Positions 1 to 8,217 of a DNA stretch of 64,000 nt are shown here, one piece after another. The stretch covers positions 4,216,001 through 4,280,000 of the forward strand of contig NZ_CP058909.1 of NCBI RefSeq assembly GCF_013415905.1. The letters run 5' to 3'. A program made the translations under genes and the position numbers. The stretch comes from Halosimplex pelagicum (GTDB lineage Archaea > Halobacteriota > Halobacteria > Halobacteriales > Haloarculaceae). How positions within the stretch are numbered: position 1 is the stretch's first letter; each line of letters begins with the position of its first letter. Under the pieces are notes generated by a model. The model was not told the DNA's origin. It made no database searches and saw nothing but the letters and a program-made list of their open reading frames with translations.

Positions 1-43
1 CCCTCCAAGCGAAGCGTCACCTGTACATCCGACCGGGAATAAC

Positions 44-51
44 TTAAAAGT
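44..51. promoter_or_regulatory. TATA-like box at left edge
   Basis: The sequence TTAAAAGT in an otherwise GC-rich stretch looks like a haloarchaeal TATA box. Read on the minus strand (ACTTTTAA) it could serve a gene lying left of the window; read on the plus strand it is too far (about 130 nt) from the zinc-ribbon gene, which has its own box (CTTTAGG) near 152-158. No coding region could be assigned to bases 1-150. Confidence 0.3.
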
Positions 52-180
52 ACCGACCAAGGGGCCTTTCGCCGTCTGACGGTCGAGTAAGGTGTTTTCG
101 GGATGCGTCGGTCGGGGTCACGGGCGTCGGTTCGACCGTTCGACCGCGTCGACTTTAGGCGTTCGGGCGCAAGCCCGTCC

Positions 181-900
181 ATGAAGATCCGCGGCGAGCG
201 CGAGTGCCGGGAGTGCGGAACCCGCTGGTCGTACTACGAGACGGGGAGCGTCGTCTGTCCGGACTGCGGCAGCATCCGGAGCGTCGGGCTCGACGACCCC
301 ACCGAACACACCGCCGGCAACGCCCGACTGGACCTGACGGAGATCCGCGCCCTCCTCGACGACCAGTCGCTCGCGGACGTGGCCGAGGCGGCCGCCGACC
401 GCTGTCGGGAGTACGTCCGCCAGTGCGGGTTCGTCAGCGGCGGCGAGTTGCGCCCGCTCGACGACACCTATCTCGCGGCGGTCGAACTCCGCCTCGCCGG
501 CGAGGAGGTCGCCCGCGCGATGCGCGTCTCCGACGACGAGGAGTACTACTTCCTCGAACTGCTGGGCGGCGCCGACGAGGGCGAGCGGCCGCCCGCCGAC
601 GAGGTGCCCGAGTCGATGCGAGCGGTCCGCGGGCTCGCCTACGCCCGCGCGGTCGACGCCTACCGCTCGGACCTGCGCCGCTACCTCGACGACAACCCCG
701 ACGCGACCGTCCGGTCGCTGCTGACGACGCTGCGGGACCACCAGAAGCGGATCGAGGCGCTCGACGGCGACGTGTCCCCCCGCACCGCCGGCGAACTCGT
801 CTACGTCGTCCGCGCGGTCGGCCGCGCGCTCGCCGACGGCGACGAGACCGCCCTCGCCGAGGCCCAGAACCGACTCGACGGGTTCGAGATCGACCTCTGA
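181..900 (+). CDS. zinc-ribbon protein, haloarchaeal DUF7117-like
   Basis: Protein of 239 aa. The N-terminus carries a TFIIB-type zinc ribbon (CRECGTRW ... CPDCGS, residues about 7-28), followed by an alpha-helical acidic region without recognisable catalytic motifs. I recall it as a conserved haloarchaeal family annotated as DUF7117 or zinc ribbon-containing protein; its function is unknown. The start at 181 is preferred over an in-frame ATG at 103 because the zinc ribbon begins directly after it and a TATA-like CTTTAGG lies about 27 nt upstream, which suits a leaderless transcript. It converges with folD, the two stops being 7 nt apart. Confidence 0.8.
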   Translation: MKIRGERECRECGTRWSYYETGSVVCPDCGSIRSVGLDDPTEHTAGNARLDLTEIRALLDDQSLADVAEAAADRCREYVRQCGFVSGGELRPLDDTYLAAVELRLAGEEVARAMRVSDDEEYYFLELLGGADEGERPPADEVPESMRAVRGLAYARAVDAYRSDLRRYLDDNPDATVRSLLTTLRDHQKRIEALDGDVSPRTAGELVYVVRAVGRALADGDETALAEAQNRLDGFEIDL

Positions 901-907
901 GGCGCCG

Positions 908-1801
908 TCAGTCCAGCGCCGACTCGACGCCGGACTGCACCGCGGCGGCGTTGACGGTGTTGTACAGGAGCATCGCGCGGGTCATCGGGCCGACGCCGCC
1001 CGGAACCGGCGTGATGGCCGACGCCTGCTCTTTCGCGCTGTCGAAGTCCACGTCGCCGACCAGCTCGTAGCCCTTCTCGTTATCGGCGTCGACCTGGTTG
1101 ATGCCCACGTCGATCACGACCGCGCCCTCGCCGATCATCGAGCCGTCGATCATCTCGGGGACGCCCGCCGCGGCGACGAGGATATCGGCCTCGCGGGTCT
1201 TCGCGGCCAGGTCCTCGGTGCGGGAGTGACAGACGGTGGTGGTCGCGTTGCCGCCGTCGCCGTACTGGATGAAGAGGTTCGCCATCGGCTTGCCGACCAG
1301 CCGCGAGCGGCCGACGACGACGGCCTCTTTGCCCTCGGTCTCGACCTCGGCCGCTTCGAGCAGGCGCTGGATGCCGTGGGGCGTGCAGGGCTTGTAGCGG
1401 GCGTCGCCGGCGACCAGGCGGCCGATGTTCTCCGGGTGGAGGCCGTCCACGTCCTTCTCGGGGTCGATGCTGCGGAGGACCCGGCGGTCGTCGACGTGGT
1501 CCGGGACGGGCATCTGGACGAGGATGCCGTTCACGTCGTCGTCGGCGTTCAGCTCGTCGATGGTGTCGTACAGCTCCGCGGCGTCGGCGTCGGAGTCCAG
1601 TTCCACGTCGACGGTGTCGATGCCGACCTCCTCGCAGTCGTTCTGCTTCATCGAGACGTACGTCTCGCTGGCGGGGTCGTCGCTCATCAGCACCGTCGCG
1701 AGCGTGGGCGTCACGTCCGACTCGGCGAGGGCGTCCACCGCGTCGCTCACGTCGCCGCGCACGTCCTCGGCGACCGCGTTGCCGTCGATGATCTCGGTCA
1801 T
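908..1801 (-). CDS. folD: bifunctional methylenetetrahydrofolate dehydrogenase / methenyl-tetrahydrofolate cyclohydrolase
   Basis: FolD interconverts 5,10-methylene- and 10-formyl-tetrahydrofolate using NAD(P), feeding one-carbon units to purine and Met synthesis in the cytosol. The 297-aa protein has the normal family length. Visible motifs are YVSMKQNDC (catalytic Tyr and Lys near 50-54), GILVQMPVPDH, the nucleotide-binding VVGRSRLVGKPM, and the C-terminal PVPGGVGPMT. The start MTEIIDGN at 1801 is chosen; the frame stays open to 1942 but the extra 47 residues are low complexity. Haloarchaea use tetrahydrofolate, so this fits. Identification is firm. Confidence 0.96.
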   Translation of the reverse strand: MTEIIDGNAVAEDVRGDVSDAVDALAESDVTPTLATVLMSDDPASETYVSMKQNDCEEVGIDTVDVELDSDADAAELYDTIDELNADDDVNGILVQMPVPDHVDDRRVLRSIDPEKDVDGLHPENIGRLVAGDARYKPCTPHGIQRLLEAAEVETEGKEAVVVGRSRLVGKPMANLFIQYGDGGNATTTVCHSRTEDLAAKTREADILVAAAGVPEMIDGSMIGEGAVVIDVGINQVDADNEKGYELVGDVDFDSAKEQASAITPVPGGVGPMTRAMLLYNTVNAAAVQSGVESALD

Positions 1802-1910
1802 ACGTCCAGAGGCGAGCGGGGACGGCAAGAAGGTCCCGGAAACAGGGCCGGGACAGTCGACACAGTCGACACGGTCGCGGGCGACCCGCCGTTCGCGCGC
1901 TCCCGGCCGG

Positions 1911-2093
1911 TCAGGGGAGCAACCGGTCCTCGCAGGACCCACAGACGAACAGGCCGTGCGATTCCGTGAGGTGGGTCAGCGACTCACAGAGGTCGCACTC
2001 CCGGTAGATCGTCCGGGAGTAGCCGTCCGCTTCCTCGACGGGGTCGTTCGGTCCGAGCGACGCGCCGCCAGTGGGAGAGGGAGGTTCTGTCAC
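1911..2093 (-). CDS. small zinc-finger protein
   Basis: A 60-aa protein starting at GTG. Its C-terminal half has two Cys pairs, CDLCES and CGSCED, spaced as in a treble-clef or rubredoxin-like zinc knuckle, and it ends in DRLLP. I recall similar small haloarchaeal zinc proteins but no function. An upstream in-frame ATG at 2204 would overlap the pelota start (2194) and add a hydrophobic, Ala-rich segment; GTG at 2093 is preferred, though the longer form with a potential membrane segment cannot be excluded. It is divergent from pelA, and its gene lies just upstream of folD on the same strand. Confidence 0.6.
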   Translation of the reverse strand: MTEPPSPTGGASLGPNDPVEEADGYSRTIYRECDLCESLTHLTESHGLFVCGSCEDRLLP

Positions 2094-2193
2094 GGTCCGA
2101 GATAGTTGGGCGCCCACGGCAAAGAACGTAGCGCCGGCCGCCGCCGACGCCGAGAATAACAGCACACTTGCCGCCGGAGGCAGAGATGCGAGT

Positions 2194-3270
2194 ATGCAGG
2201 TCAACGACCGTCACCCGACGACGGAGGGTCGGGAGCGGGTCACCCTCGTCCCGGAGAGCCTGGACGACCTCTGGCATCTCACCTACATCGTCGAGCCGGG
2301 CGACCGCGTCTCCGGCGACACGACGCGGCGCATCCAGCGCAACGACGACGACATGCGCGACACCGGCGGCGAGCGCGAACACATGTGGGTCGAGATCGAG
2401 GTCGACGACGTGGAGTTCGCCAAGTTCGCCAACCGCCTGCGCGTCGGCGGCGTCATCGTCGACTGCTCGCGGGAGGACCAGCTGGACTTCCACCACACGC
2501 TCAACGTCGAGCCCTTCGAGGAGCTGGAGGTCGAGAAGGTCTGGAAGCCCGACCAAGACGACCGCCTGAACGAGGCCGTCGAGGCGACCGAGAACCCCGA
2601 CGTGGCCATCGCCACCGTCGAGGAGGGCGAGGCCCACGTCCACACCGTCGCCCAGTACGGGACCGAGGAGCGCGCCTCGATCACCGGCCCGACCGGCAAG
2701 GCCGCGTGGGGCGACGGCTCCCGACCCCGCGAGGAGCTGTTCGAGGAGCTGGGGACGGTCCTCGCCCGGATGGACGTGGAAGCGATCATCCTCGCCGGCC
2801 CCGGCTTCACGAAGCAGGACGCGCTGGACTACATCGAGGAGAACGAGCGGGATCTGGCCGACCGGATCACGACCGTCGACACCACGGGCGTCGGCGACCG
2901 TGGCGTCCACGAAGTCCTGAAGCGCGGCGCCGTCGACGAGGTCCAGACCCAGACGCGCATCTCCGCGGAGGCCGACCTGGTCGACGAGCTGACCGAGCGC
3001 ATCGCGACCGGATCGGAGGTCGCCTACGGCCCCGACCAGGTCGCCGAGGCGGCCGACTTCGGCGCCATCGACCAGTTGCTCGTCCTCGACGAGCGCCTGC
3101 GCGCCGAGCGCGGCGACGAGGGCGAGTGGGAAATCGACGTCGACGCCGTCATCGAGACCACTGAGCAGAAGGGCGGCGAGGTGACCGTCTTCTCCGGCGA
3201 GTTCGACCCCGGCCAGCAGCTGCGCAACCTCGGCGGCATCGCGGCGCTGCTGCGCTACCGCATCGACTGA
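2194..3270 (+). CDS. pelA: mRNA surveillance protein pelota
   Basis: Protein of 358 aa, the normal length for archaeal pelota (Dom34). It rescues stalled ribosomes together with aEF1A and ABCE1, acting as an eRF1 paralogue that lacks the GGQ loop. The three-domain layout is visible: an Sm-like N-terminal domain ([11 protein letters not shown], then a [14 protein letters not shown] stretch), a central eRF1-2-like domain ([17 protein letters not shown]), and a C-terminal eRF1-3 domain ([29 protein letters not shown]). The start MQVNDRHP at 2194 follows a GC-rich leader; a longer frame to 2071 is unlikely. It appears monocistronic. Firm call. Confidence 0.96.
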   Translation: MQVNDRHPTTEGRERVTLVPESLDDLWHLTYIVEPGDRVSGDTTRRIQRNDDDMRDTGGEREHMWVEIEVDDVEFAKFANRLRVGGVIVDCSREDQLDFHHTLNVEPFEELEVEKVWKPDQDDRLNEAVEATENPDVAIATVEEGEAHVHTVAQYGTEERASITGPTGKAAWGDGSRPREELFEELGTVLARMDVEAIILAGPGFTKQDALDYIEENERDLADRITTVDTTGVGDRGVHEVLKRGAVDEVQTQTRISAEADLVDELTERIATGSEVAYGPDQVAEAADFGAIDQLLVLDERLRAERGDEGEWEIDVDAVIETTEQKGGEVTVFSGEFDPGQQLRNLGGIAALLRYRID

Positions 3271-3398
3271 CCGCCCGGAGTCCGCCCGGGCGCGACGGCC
3301 GCCGCGGCGGCGACAGCCGTTCGTCTCACAGTTGATAACGGCGGCGAAAGGGTTTACGGGCGAGTTTCCGAAGGTGCGGTAGTTACTCGGAGACCGCC

Positions 3399-4556
3399 AT
3401 GGGATTCGAACAACGCCAGGACTTCGCGCGCCAGGTCGCCGACCTCAACAAGTACGGGCAGGCGCTGAACCAGTGCGAGTCCGTCGACGAGGTCGTCTCG
3501 CTGACGCTGGAGGCGGTCACGATCCTCTTCGAGCTGGCCGACGTGACCGTCGTCGAGGTGCGCGACGGCGACCTGCACGTCGTCGGGAGCACGAGCGCCG
3601 AGGTCTCCGCCGGCGGGGCGCCCGGTCAGGTGGCACGCCGGGCTCACGAGACCGGCGAGACCGTCACCGTCACGGGCGAGGCGGCGGGGAACGACGACGA
3701 CGAATCCGGGGCGACGCTGGCCGTCCCCGAGGGGATCGTCGACGAGCCGATCTGCGTGATCGTCGTCCGCTCGTCGAGCCCCGTGGAGTTCGGCGACGAG
3801 GTGGTCCGACCGATGGAGATCCTCGCCACGCACGCCGCGACGGCGATCAGCAACATCCGGTCGCGAGAGCGCCTCGAACGCGCTCGCCAGGATCTGGAGA
3901 CCCGCAAGGAGATGATCGAGATGTACGACCGCCTGCTGCGCCACGACATCGGCAACGACCTGCAGATCATCGCCGGGTTCGCCGACGCGGTCGCGAGGAC
4001 GGTCGAAGACGAACGGGCCGGCGAGTACGTCGCCAAGATAGAACGCGCCGCGAACAACTCCGCGGACCTCATCGAACGGGTGGGCGACCTGATGTCGACG
4101 CTCGAAGCCCAGCGCGAACCCGAACCGCGGGACCTGCGCCCGCTGCTCGAAGCCACCGTCGACGACGTGACCGACCAGTACGAGTCGCTGTCGGTCGAGT
4201 TCGACCCCGACGACTTCGACGACCGCGTCTACGCCGGCGACCTGCTCGACTCGGTGTTCACCAACGTCCTCACCAACGCCGCGGTCCACAACGACGGCGA
4301 GGTGACCGTCGCCCTCTACGCCGAGGCGCCCGCGCCCGACCGCCTCGTCGTCGGGATGGCCGACGACGGGAGCGGTATCGACCCCGGTCTGGGCGGGGAG
4401 ATATTCGAGATGGGCGTCAAGGGGGCCGACAGCGAGGGGACCGGGTTCGGGCTCGGGTTCGTCCGCGCGCTCACCGAGTCCTACGGCGGGACGGTCGCCG
4501 TCCGCGAGAGCGACGCCGGCGGCGCGGACTTCCGGGTGACCCTCGAACGGGTCTGA
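3399..4556 (+). CDS. GAF-domain sensor histidine kinase
   Basis: A 385-aa soluble kinase with no membrane segment. A GAF-type sensor domain (about residues 15-155) follows a short helix. Next comes an H-box RLLRHDIGNDLQIIAGF with the phosphoacceptor His near residue 182, typical of haloarchaeal HisKA variants. The C-terminal HATPase_c domain shows the N-box (FTNVLTNAAVHN) and G-boxes (ADDGSGIDPG, GTGFGLGFV). It probably senses a cytoplasmic ligand or redox state and phosphorylates an unlinked response regulator, since no receiver gene is adjacent. It is a single gene facing the convergent 4602-6149 gene. Confidence 0.9.
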   Translation: MGFEQRQDFARQVADLNKYGQALNQCESVDEVVSLTLEAVTILFELADVTVVEVRDGDLHVVGSTSAEVSAGGAPGQVARRAHETGETVTVTGEAAGNDDDESGATLAVPEGIVDEPICVIVVRSSSPVEFGDEVVRPMEILATHAATAISNIRSRERLERARQDLETRKEMIEMYDRLLRHDIGNDLQIIAGFADAVARTVEDERAGEYVAKIERAANNSADLIERVGDLMSTLEAQREPEPRDLRPLLEATVDDVTDQYESLSVEFDPDDFDDRVYAGDLLDSVFTNVLTNAAVHNDGEVTVALYAEAPAPDRLVVGMADDGSGIDPGLGGEIFEMGVKGADSEGTGFGLGFVRALTESYGGTVAVRESDAGGADFRVTLERV

Positions 4557-4601
4557 GACTTCCTCCGGATTCGGCCGGGAACCCGCTCCCGGGCGCCGAG
4601 G

Positions 4602-6149
4602 TCACTCCAGATCGGCCGCGGTCTTCACGAGCGCCATCTCGGTGGGCCGGATGCGTTCCGAGCCGGCCACGTCCCCGGCGAGCGCGAAGCCCCCGTCAGC
4701 CGTCCGAACGAGGTCTCTCGCCCGGTCGTGCCCGCAACTTCCGTAGACGCGCTCGAACGTCACCTCGCCGCTCTCGTCGGTCCTGAGGAAGTAGACGTCG
4801 GAGCCCTCGGCGTCGAACGACTCGGTGAGCCCCGCCAGCGCGAACCCGCCGTCGTCGGTCCGAGCGATCCCGTCCGCCAGGTCGAGTTCGTCGCCGCCGT
4901 AACTCCTGACGAACTCCTCGTTCCCCGCGTCGTCGGTCTTCACGAGCCAACACTCCCCGGCCCGGCCCTCGGCCACGCCGGAGCCGGCGAGGGCGAACCC
5001 GCCGTCGTCGGTCTCGACCAGCGCGTTCGCCGACCAGACTCCCTCGCTGTCGATCGCCGTCGAGAACTCCTCGTTCCCCGCGTCGTCGGTCTTGAGGAAC
5101 AGGGCGGCGTTCTCCCCGGAGTCCTGCAAGAACGTCGAGCCGGTCAGCGCGAACCCGCCGTCGCTCGTCTGTATCATCGCCCTCGCCGTCCCGCCGTCGT
5201 ACGTCCGGCTGAACGCCTCGTTCCCCTCCTCGTCGGTCTTGATGAGCCAGAAGTCGCTGTCGAGGCTGTCGGGTGGGGTCGCGTCGCCGCCAAGCGCGAA
5301 GCCCCCGTCCGCGGTCTGGACGAGGCCGAACGCTCTGTTCCGCAGGCCGTCACCGTACGCCTCGGTGAACTCGACGTTCCCCTCGTCGTCGGTCTTCACG
5401 AGCCAGGCGCTGGAGGACCCTTCCCCGTACGACTCCGTGAGTCCCGCCATGGCGAATCCCCCGTCGCTCGTCTCGACGACGTCGTACGTCACCTCCGTCT
5501 CGTCGCCGCCGTACGTCCGGTCGAACACTACGTCCCCGTCGCCGTCCGTCACCAGGAGGGAAGCGTCGATGTTCCCCTCCCCTGTCAGCCGTCGGCCGGT
5601 GAGGGCGAACCCGCCGTCGGTCGTCCGGATCAGCGACTGCGCGCTGGCGTCCCGTTCGGATTCGAACGTCCTGGCGAAGTCGACCCAGTCGGACTCGGGG
5701 AGCGTCGGGTCGCAGGCCGGGTAGAGCTCGCTGTCGCAGATGCCGATGGTGTCGCGGTCTATCAGGCTCAGTATCTCGTCGGCCCCGACGCTGACGCAGT
5801 CGTTCGGGTTCACGTGGAGGGTGCAGCCCTCGCCTTTCCTGTACTCGTCCTCCTCGATGAAGCCGACGACCCGCTCGTCGTCCGCCGCGGTGTAGCAGAA
5901 CGTGTTGTCGTGACCCCACGGCACGTCGCGCTCGGGAGCGGCCGGCAACGTCCGCCCCTCGTATCGCACGCCCGCCTCGACGACCGCGTAGTTGCCGTCG
6001 GTGTCGGTACAGACCGACTCGCAGCCGTCGAACGTCCACCTGTGGGCGCTCGCCGTACCCGACAGGAGACCGATCCCGGCCGTCGCCCCGCCGATCATCT
6101 TCAGCACTCCCCGTCTGTCGATCCCGGCGCCGGAGTCGTCGTTCGTCAT
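4602..6149 (-). CDS. Tat-exported protein with seven TDGGFAL repeats (probable beta-propeller)
   Basis: A 515-aa secreted protein. The N-terminus has a twin-arginine signal (DRRGVLKMIGG then a hydrophobic stretch ending near TASAH). After a Cys-containing region (about 30-165; eight Cys, unusual for a haloarchaeal exported protein, possibly disulfides), there are seven repeats of about 45-50 residues. Each carries T(S/D/A)DGGFALxG and WLVKTDDxGNxxF-like strands. Seven such units suggest a seven-bladed propeller (inference). The enzyme or ligand function is unknown. The start at 6149 is the only ATG directly before the Tat motif; it stands alone, facing away from the pyridoxamine-oxidase-fold gene. 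Confidence 0.8.
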   Translation of the reverse strand: MTNDDSGAGIDRRGVLKMIGGATAGIGLLSGTASAHRWTFDGCESVCTDTDGNYAVVEAGVRYEGRTLPAAPERDVPWGHDNTFCYTAADDERVVGFIEEDEYRKGEGCTLHVNPNDCVSVGADEILSLIDRDTIGICDSELYPACDPTLPESDWVDFARTFESERDASAQSLIRTTDGGFALTGRRLTGEGNIDASLLVTDGDGDVVFDRTYGGDETEVTYDVVETSDGGFAMAGLTESYGEGSSSAWLVKTDDEGNVEFTEAYGDGLRNRAFGLVQTADGGFALGGDATPPDSLDSDFWLIKTDEEGNEAFSRTYDGGTARAMIQTSDGGFALTGSTFLQDSGENAALFLKTDDAGNEEFSTAIDSEGVWSANALVETDDGGFALAGSGVAEGRAGECWLVKTDDAGNEEFVRSYGGDELDLADGIARTDDGGFALAGLTESFDAEGSDVYFLRTDESGEVTFERVYGSCGHDRARDLVRTADGGFALAGDVAGSERIRPTEMALVKTAADLE

Positions 6150-6452
6150 ACGTCCGAGATACGTACTGTGAACCTTCGTTATGCTCAGGATACTCCCGCG
6201 TAGCCAGTGGCCGTTTCCGGGAAAGGTCCGATTACGACGGTGAGACCCCGCCCCCTCCGGCACTCGGAGCGCTCGACGACGCCGCGACGGAGACTGGACC
6301 CGTGCCCATCTCGCAGGTCCCGACAGACCGCGGGATCGCCGTCCGCTGCGTCGCGGCGTCGCGACGTTCCGGCTCGCCGACCGACGCTCCCGACGCCCCC
6401 GACGCCCGAACCCGGGTTTATGCCGCTGGCGGCCGGACGCTCGCACGACCTC

Positions 6453-6899
6453 ATGGACACCGTCACCGGCGACTGGGACCGCGAGCGGGCCGAACAGTTC
6501 CTCGACGAGCAGACCATCCCGGTGCGCCTCGCGACCCACACGCCCGGGGGCGGTCTCTGGATGCTCTCGCTGTGGTACCGCTACCGCGACGGCCACTTGG
6601 AGTGCGCCACCGGTGCGAACGCCAAAGTCGTCAGCTACCTCCGCGAGAACCCCGAAGTCGCTTTCGAGATATCGACCAACGACGTGCCCTACCGCGGCGT
6701 CCGCGGCGCGGGCACCGCCGATATCGCCCCCGACGAGGACAAGACCGTCCTCCGGAACCTCGTCGAGCGCTACCTCGGCGACACCGAGTCGAAGCTCGCC
6801 CGCTCGCTCCTCTCGCCCGACCGCGACGAGGTGCGCATCCGCGTGGATATCGACCGCGCCTACACCTGGGACTTCTCCGACCGGATGGGCGGGGGGTGA
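6453..6899 (+). CDS. pyridoxamine 5'-phosphate oxidase-fold (split-barrel) flavin protein
   Basis: A 148-aa protein with the split-barrel layout of the PNPOx-like/F420-binding superfamily: an N-terminal helix, then VRLATHTPGGGLWMLSLWYRY and a strand with ECATGANAKVVSYLRENP, the usual conserved core. Likely a flavin- or F420-dependent small oxidoreductase of unknown substrate. The start ATG at 6453 is preferred because TTTATG at 6417-6422 sits about 30 nt upstream as a TATA-like box; another ATG at 6420 would fall inside that box. It is followed by a 389-bp gap holding the first copy of the dispersed element. Confidence 0.8.
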   Translation: MDTVTGDWDRERAEQFLDEQTIPVRLATHTPGGGLWMLSLWYRYRDGHLECATGANAKVVSYLRENPEVAFEISTNDVPYRGVRGAGTADIAPDEDKTVLRNLVERYLGDTESKLARSLLSPDRDEVRIRVDIDRAYTWDFSDRMGGG

Positions 6900-6924
6900 G
6901 CGTCGCTCTGGGGTTATGTGCGGT

Positions 6925-7190
6925 CGGCGCGCGCTGTCGCGGCCTCCGTGCCGCGACAAAATTCGCGCGAGGGATTCGCGACTCGTGTGTCGCGAATCGG
7001 CTGGGGAGGCTCGTGGCCGTCTGCGGTTGCTGTGCGGGGCGGTGCGGTTGCTGTCCCTGGCGGACTGAAAGGGCGAGACGCGCTCGCGCTTGTGTAGTCG
7101 TCTGAGCGGGTCCTATCCGCGCGGGCGGTGCGGAGAGCGCGGATATCCCGTCTCAGCGACCGCGAGCGGGCCGAGGGCTTTCATCGTCTG
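6925..7190 (+). repeat. dispersed structured element, copy A
   Basis: This non-coding stretch is related, in inverted orientation, to 60955-61235. The core 7065-7183 (119 bp) is bounded by imperfect inverted ends (TGAAAGggCgaG ... CTcGGGCTTTCA) and contains a long inner hairpin at 7102-7156 (CTGAGCGGG ... CTCAG with ATCCGCGC/GCGCGGAT). Two more hairpins lie upstream: GTCGCGGC/GCCGCGAC at 6936-6957 and a perfect 10-bp stem GATTCGCGAC/GTCGCGAATC at 6973-6998. Copy B has hairpins at the equivalent places with different stem sequences. It could be a MITE-like mobile repeat or a structured RNA. The remainder of the 6900-7288 gap shows no credible gene. Confidence 0.75.
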
Positions 7191-7288
7191 TTGTCTCCTG
7201 CGGTTGTGGTTCCGGCGAGGACGGTAGAATCGACAGTTAGCGAACGAGCCGAACGACGGCAACGGAGAACCGACCAGAAACGATCGAA

Positions 7289-8065
7289 TCAGTCGATATC
7301 GATCGAGAGCCCGTCGGAGGCGAAGCGAACGTCGCCGTCGTACCGCTCACCGATCGAGTCCAGCATCTCGTCGTGGTGGCCGTCGGTGTGGGGGTAGAGG
7401 TGGGTCAGGTACACCCGACCAACTTCCCCGTCGGCCTCGGCCAGCACCGCACCCAGCTCGCTCGGCGTCGGATGGTTGTCCACGTCGACGCTGTCCGGGA
7501 ACGAACAGTCGTGCGCCAGTACGGCGGCGCCGTCGGCGAACTCGACCAACTCGGGGAACGCCTCGGTGTCGCCGCTGAAGACGAACGCCGGAGGGTCACT
7601 GTCGCCCGATGCCGACGAGCCCGACTCCGCGAAGCGATAGGCGAGACAGTACATCGAGTGGCGGACCTCGAAGCCGGTCACGTCGAAGCCGGCGAGCGAG
7701 AACGATTCGGGACCGACCTCGCGGAAGGTGAGGTCCATGCGACCCTGCAGGTAGTCGTGGACGCCGAGCAGGTCTGTCACGAGGTCCTCGGTCCCCTCGG
7801 GCCCGGCGACAGTCAACTCGGTCGCGCCGGCGAGCCAGCGGGCCTTCAGCAGCGCCATGAGGTCGGAGACGTGGTCGAGGTGGTGGTGGGTCAGGAGGAC
7901 GGCGTCGATACCCTCGTAGCCGACTTCCGTCCGCTGGAGGCCGTGGAGGACGCCGCTGCCGCAGTCGACGAGCAGGGTCCCGCCGGCCGACTCAAGGAGG
8001 ATGCCGGTCTGGAACCGCTCGCCGGTCGGCATCGCGCTGCCGGTGCCCAGAAACGTGACGCGCAT
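7289..8065 (-). CDS. MBL-fold metallo-hydrolase, RNase Z-like family
   Basis: A 258-aa metallo-beta-lactamase-fold hydrolase. It starts MRVTFLGTGSAMP, the typical first strand of the RNase Z/PhnP-like branch, and carries the metal motif THHHLDH (residues about 59-65). Downstream metal ligands are seen at VRHSMYCLAYRF, FSGDTEAFPEL, and the final LTHLYPH. The family includes RNase Z, arylsulfatase-like and cyclic phosphodiesterase enzymes; the substrate cannot be assigned. It lacks the exosite arm expected of true tRNase Z, so a small-molecule phosphodiesterase is equally likely. Divergent from the Lhr-type helicase. Confidence 0.85.
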   Translation of the reverse strand: MRVTFLGTGSAMPTGERFQTGILLESAGGTLLVDCGSGVLHGLQRTEVGYEGIDAVLLTHHHLDHVSDLMALLKARWLAGATELTVAGPEGTEDLVTDLLGVHDYLQGRMDLTFREVGPESFSLAGFDVTGFEVRHSMYCLAYRFAESGSSASGDSDPPAFVFSGDTEAFPELVEFADGAAVLAHDCSFPDSVDVDNHPTPSELGAVLAEADGEVGRVYLTHLYPHTDGHHDEMLDSIGERYDGDVRFASDGLSIDID

Positions 8066-8217
8066 AGGCGCTCCGACGGACGGGACGCTGAAAAGTCGTG
8101 TCGTGGACGGGCGTTCGATGGCGCCGGCGCCGTCGCCGCAGCGACACCGGCGACCACTTTCACCCCGCGGTCCAAACCCACTTCACGGCGCGGCGCTAAC
8201 CGGAGAGCCGAGGCCAC

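Noticed and set aside
103..180. 26-residue N-terminal extension of the zinc-ribbon protein
   Set aside because: Arg/Ser-rich composition and the position of the TATA-like box favour the start at 181.
6936..7190. Possible tRNA or rRNA in the dispersed element
   Set aside because: Hairpins are present but no cloverleaf, anticodon or rRNA signature could be formed.
7128..7397. Short plus-strand frame with ERAEGFHRLLSPAVV
   Set aside because: It lies in dispersed element copy A and overlaps the MBL hydrolase gene on the other strand. Its similarity to the copy B frame reflects shared DNA, not protein.
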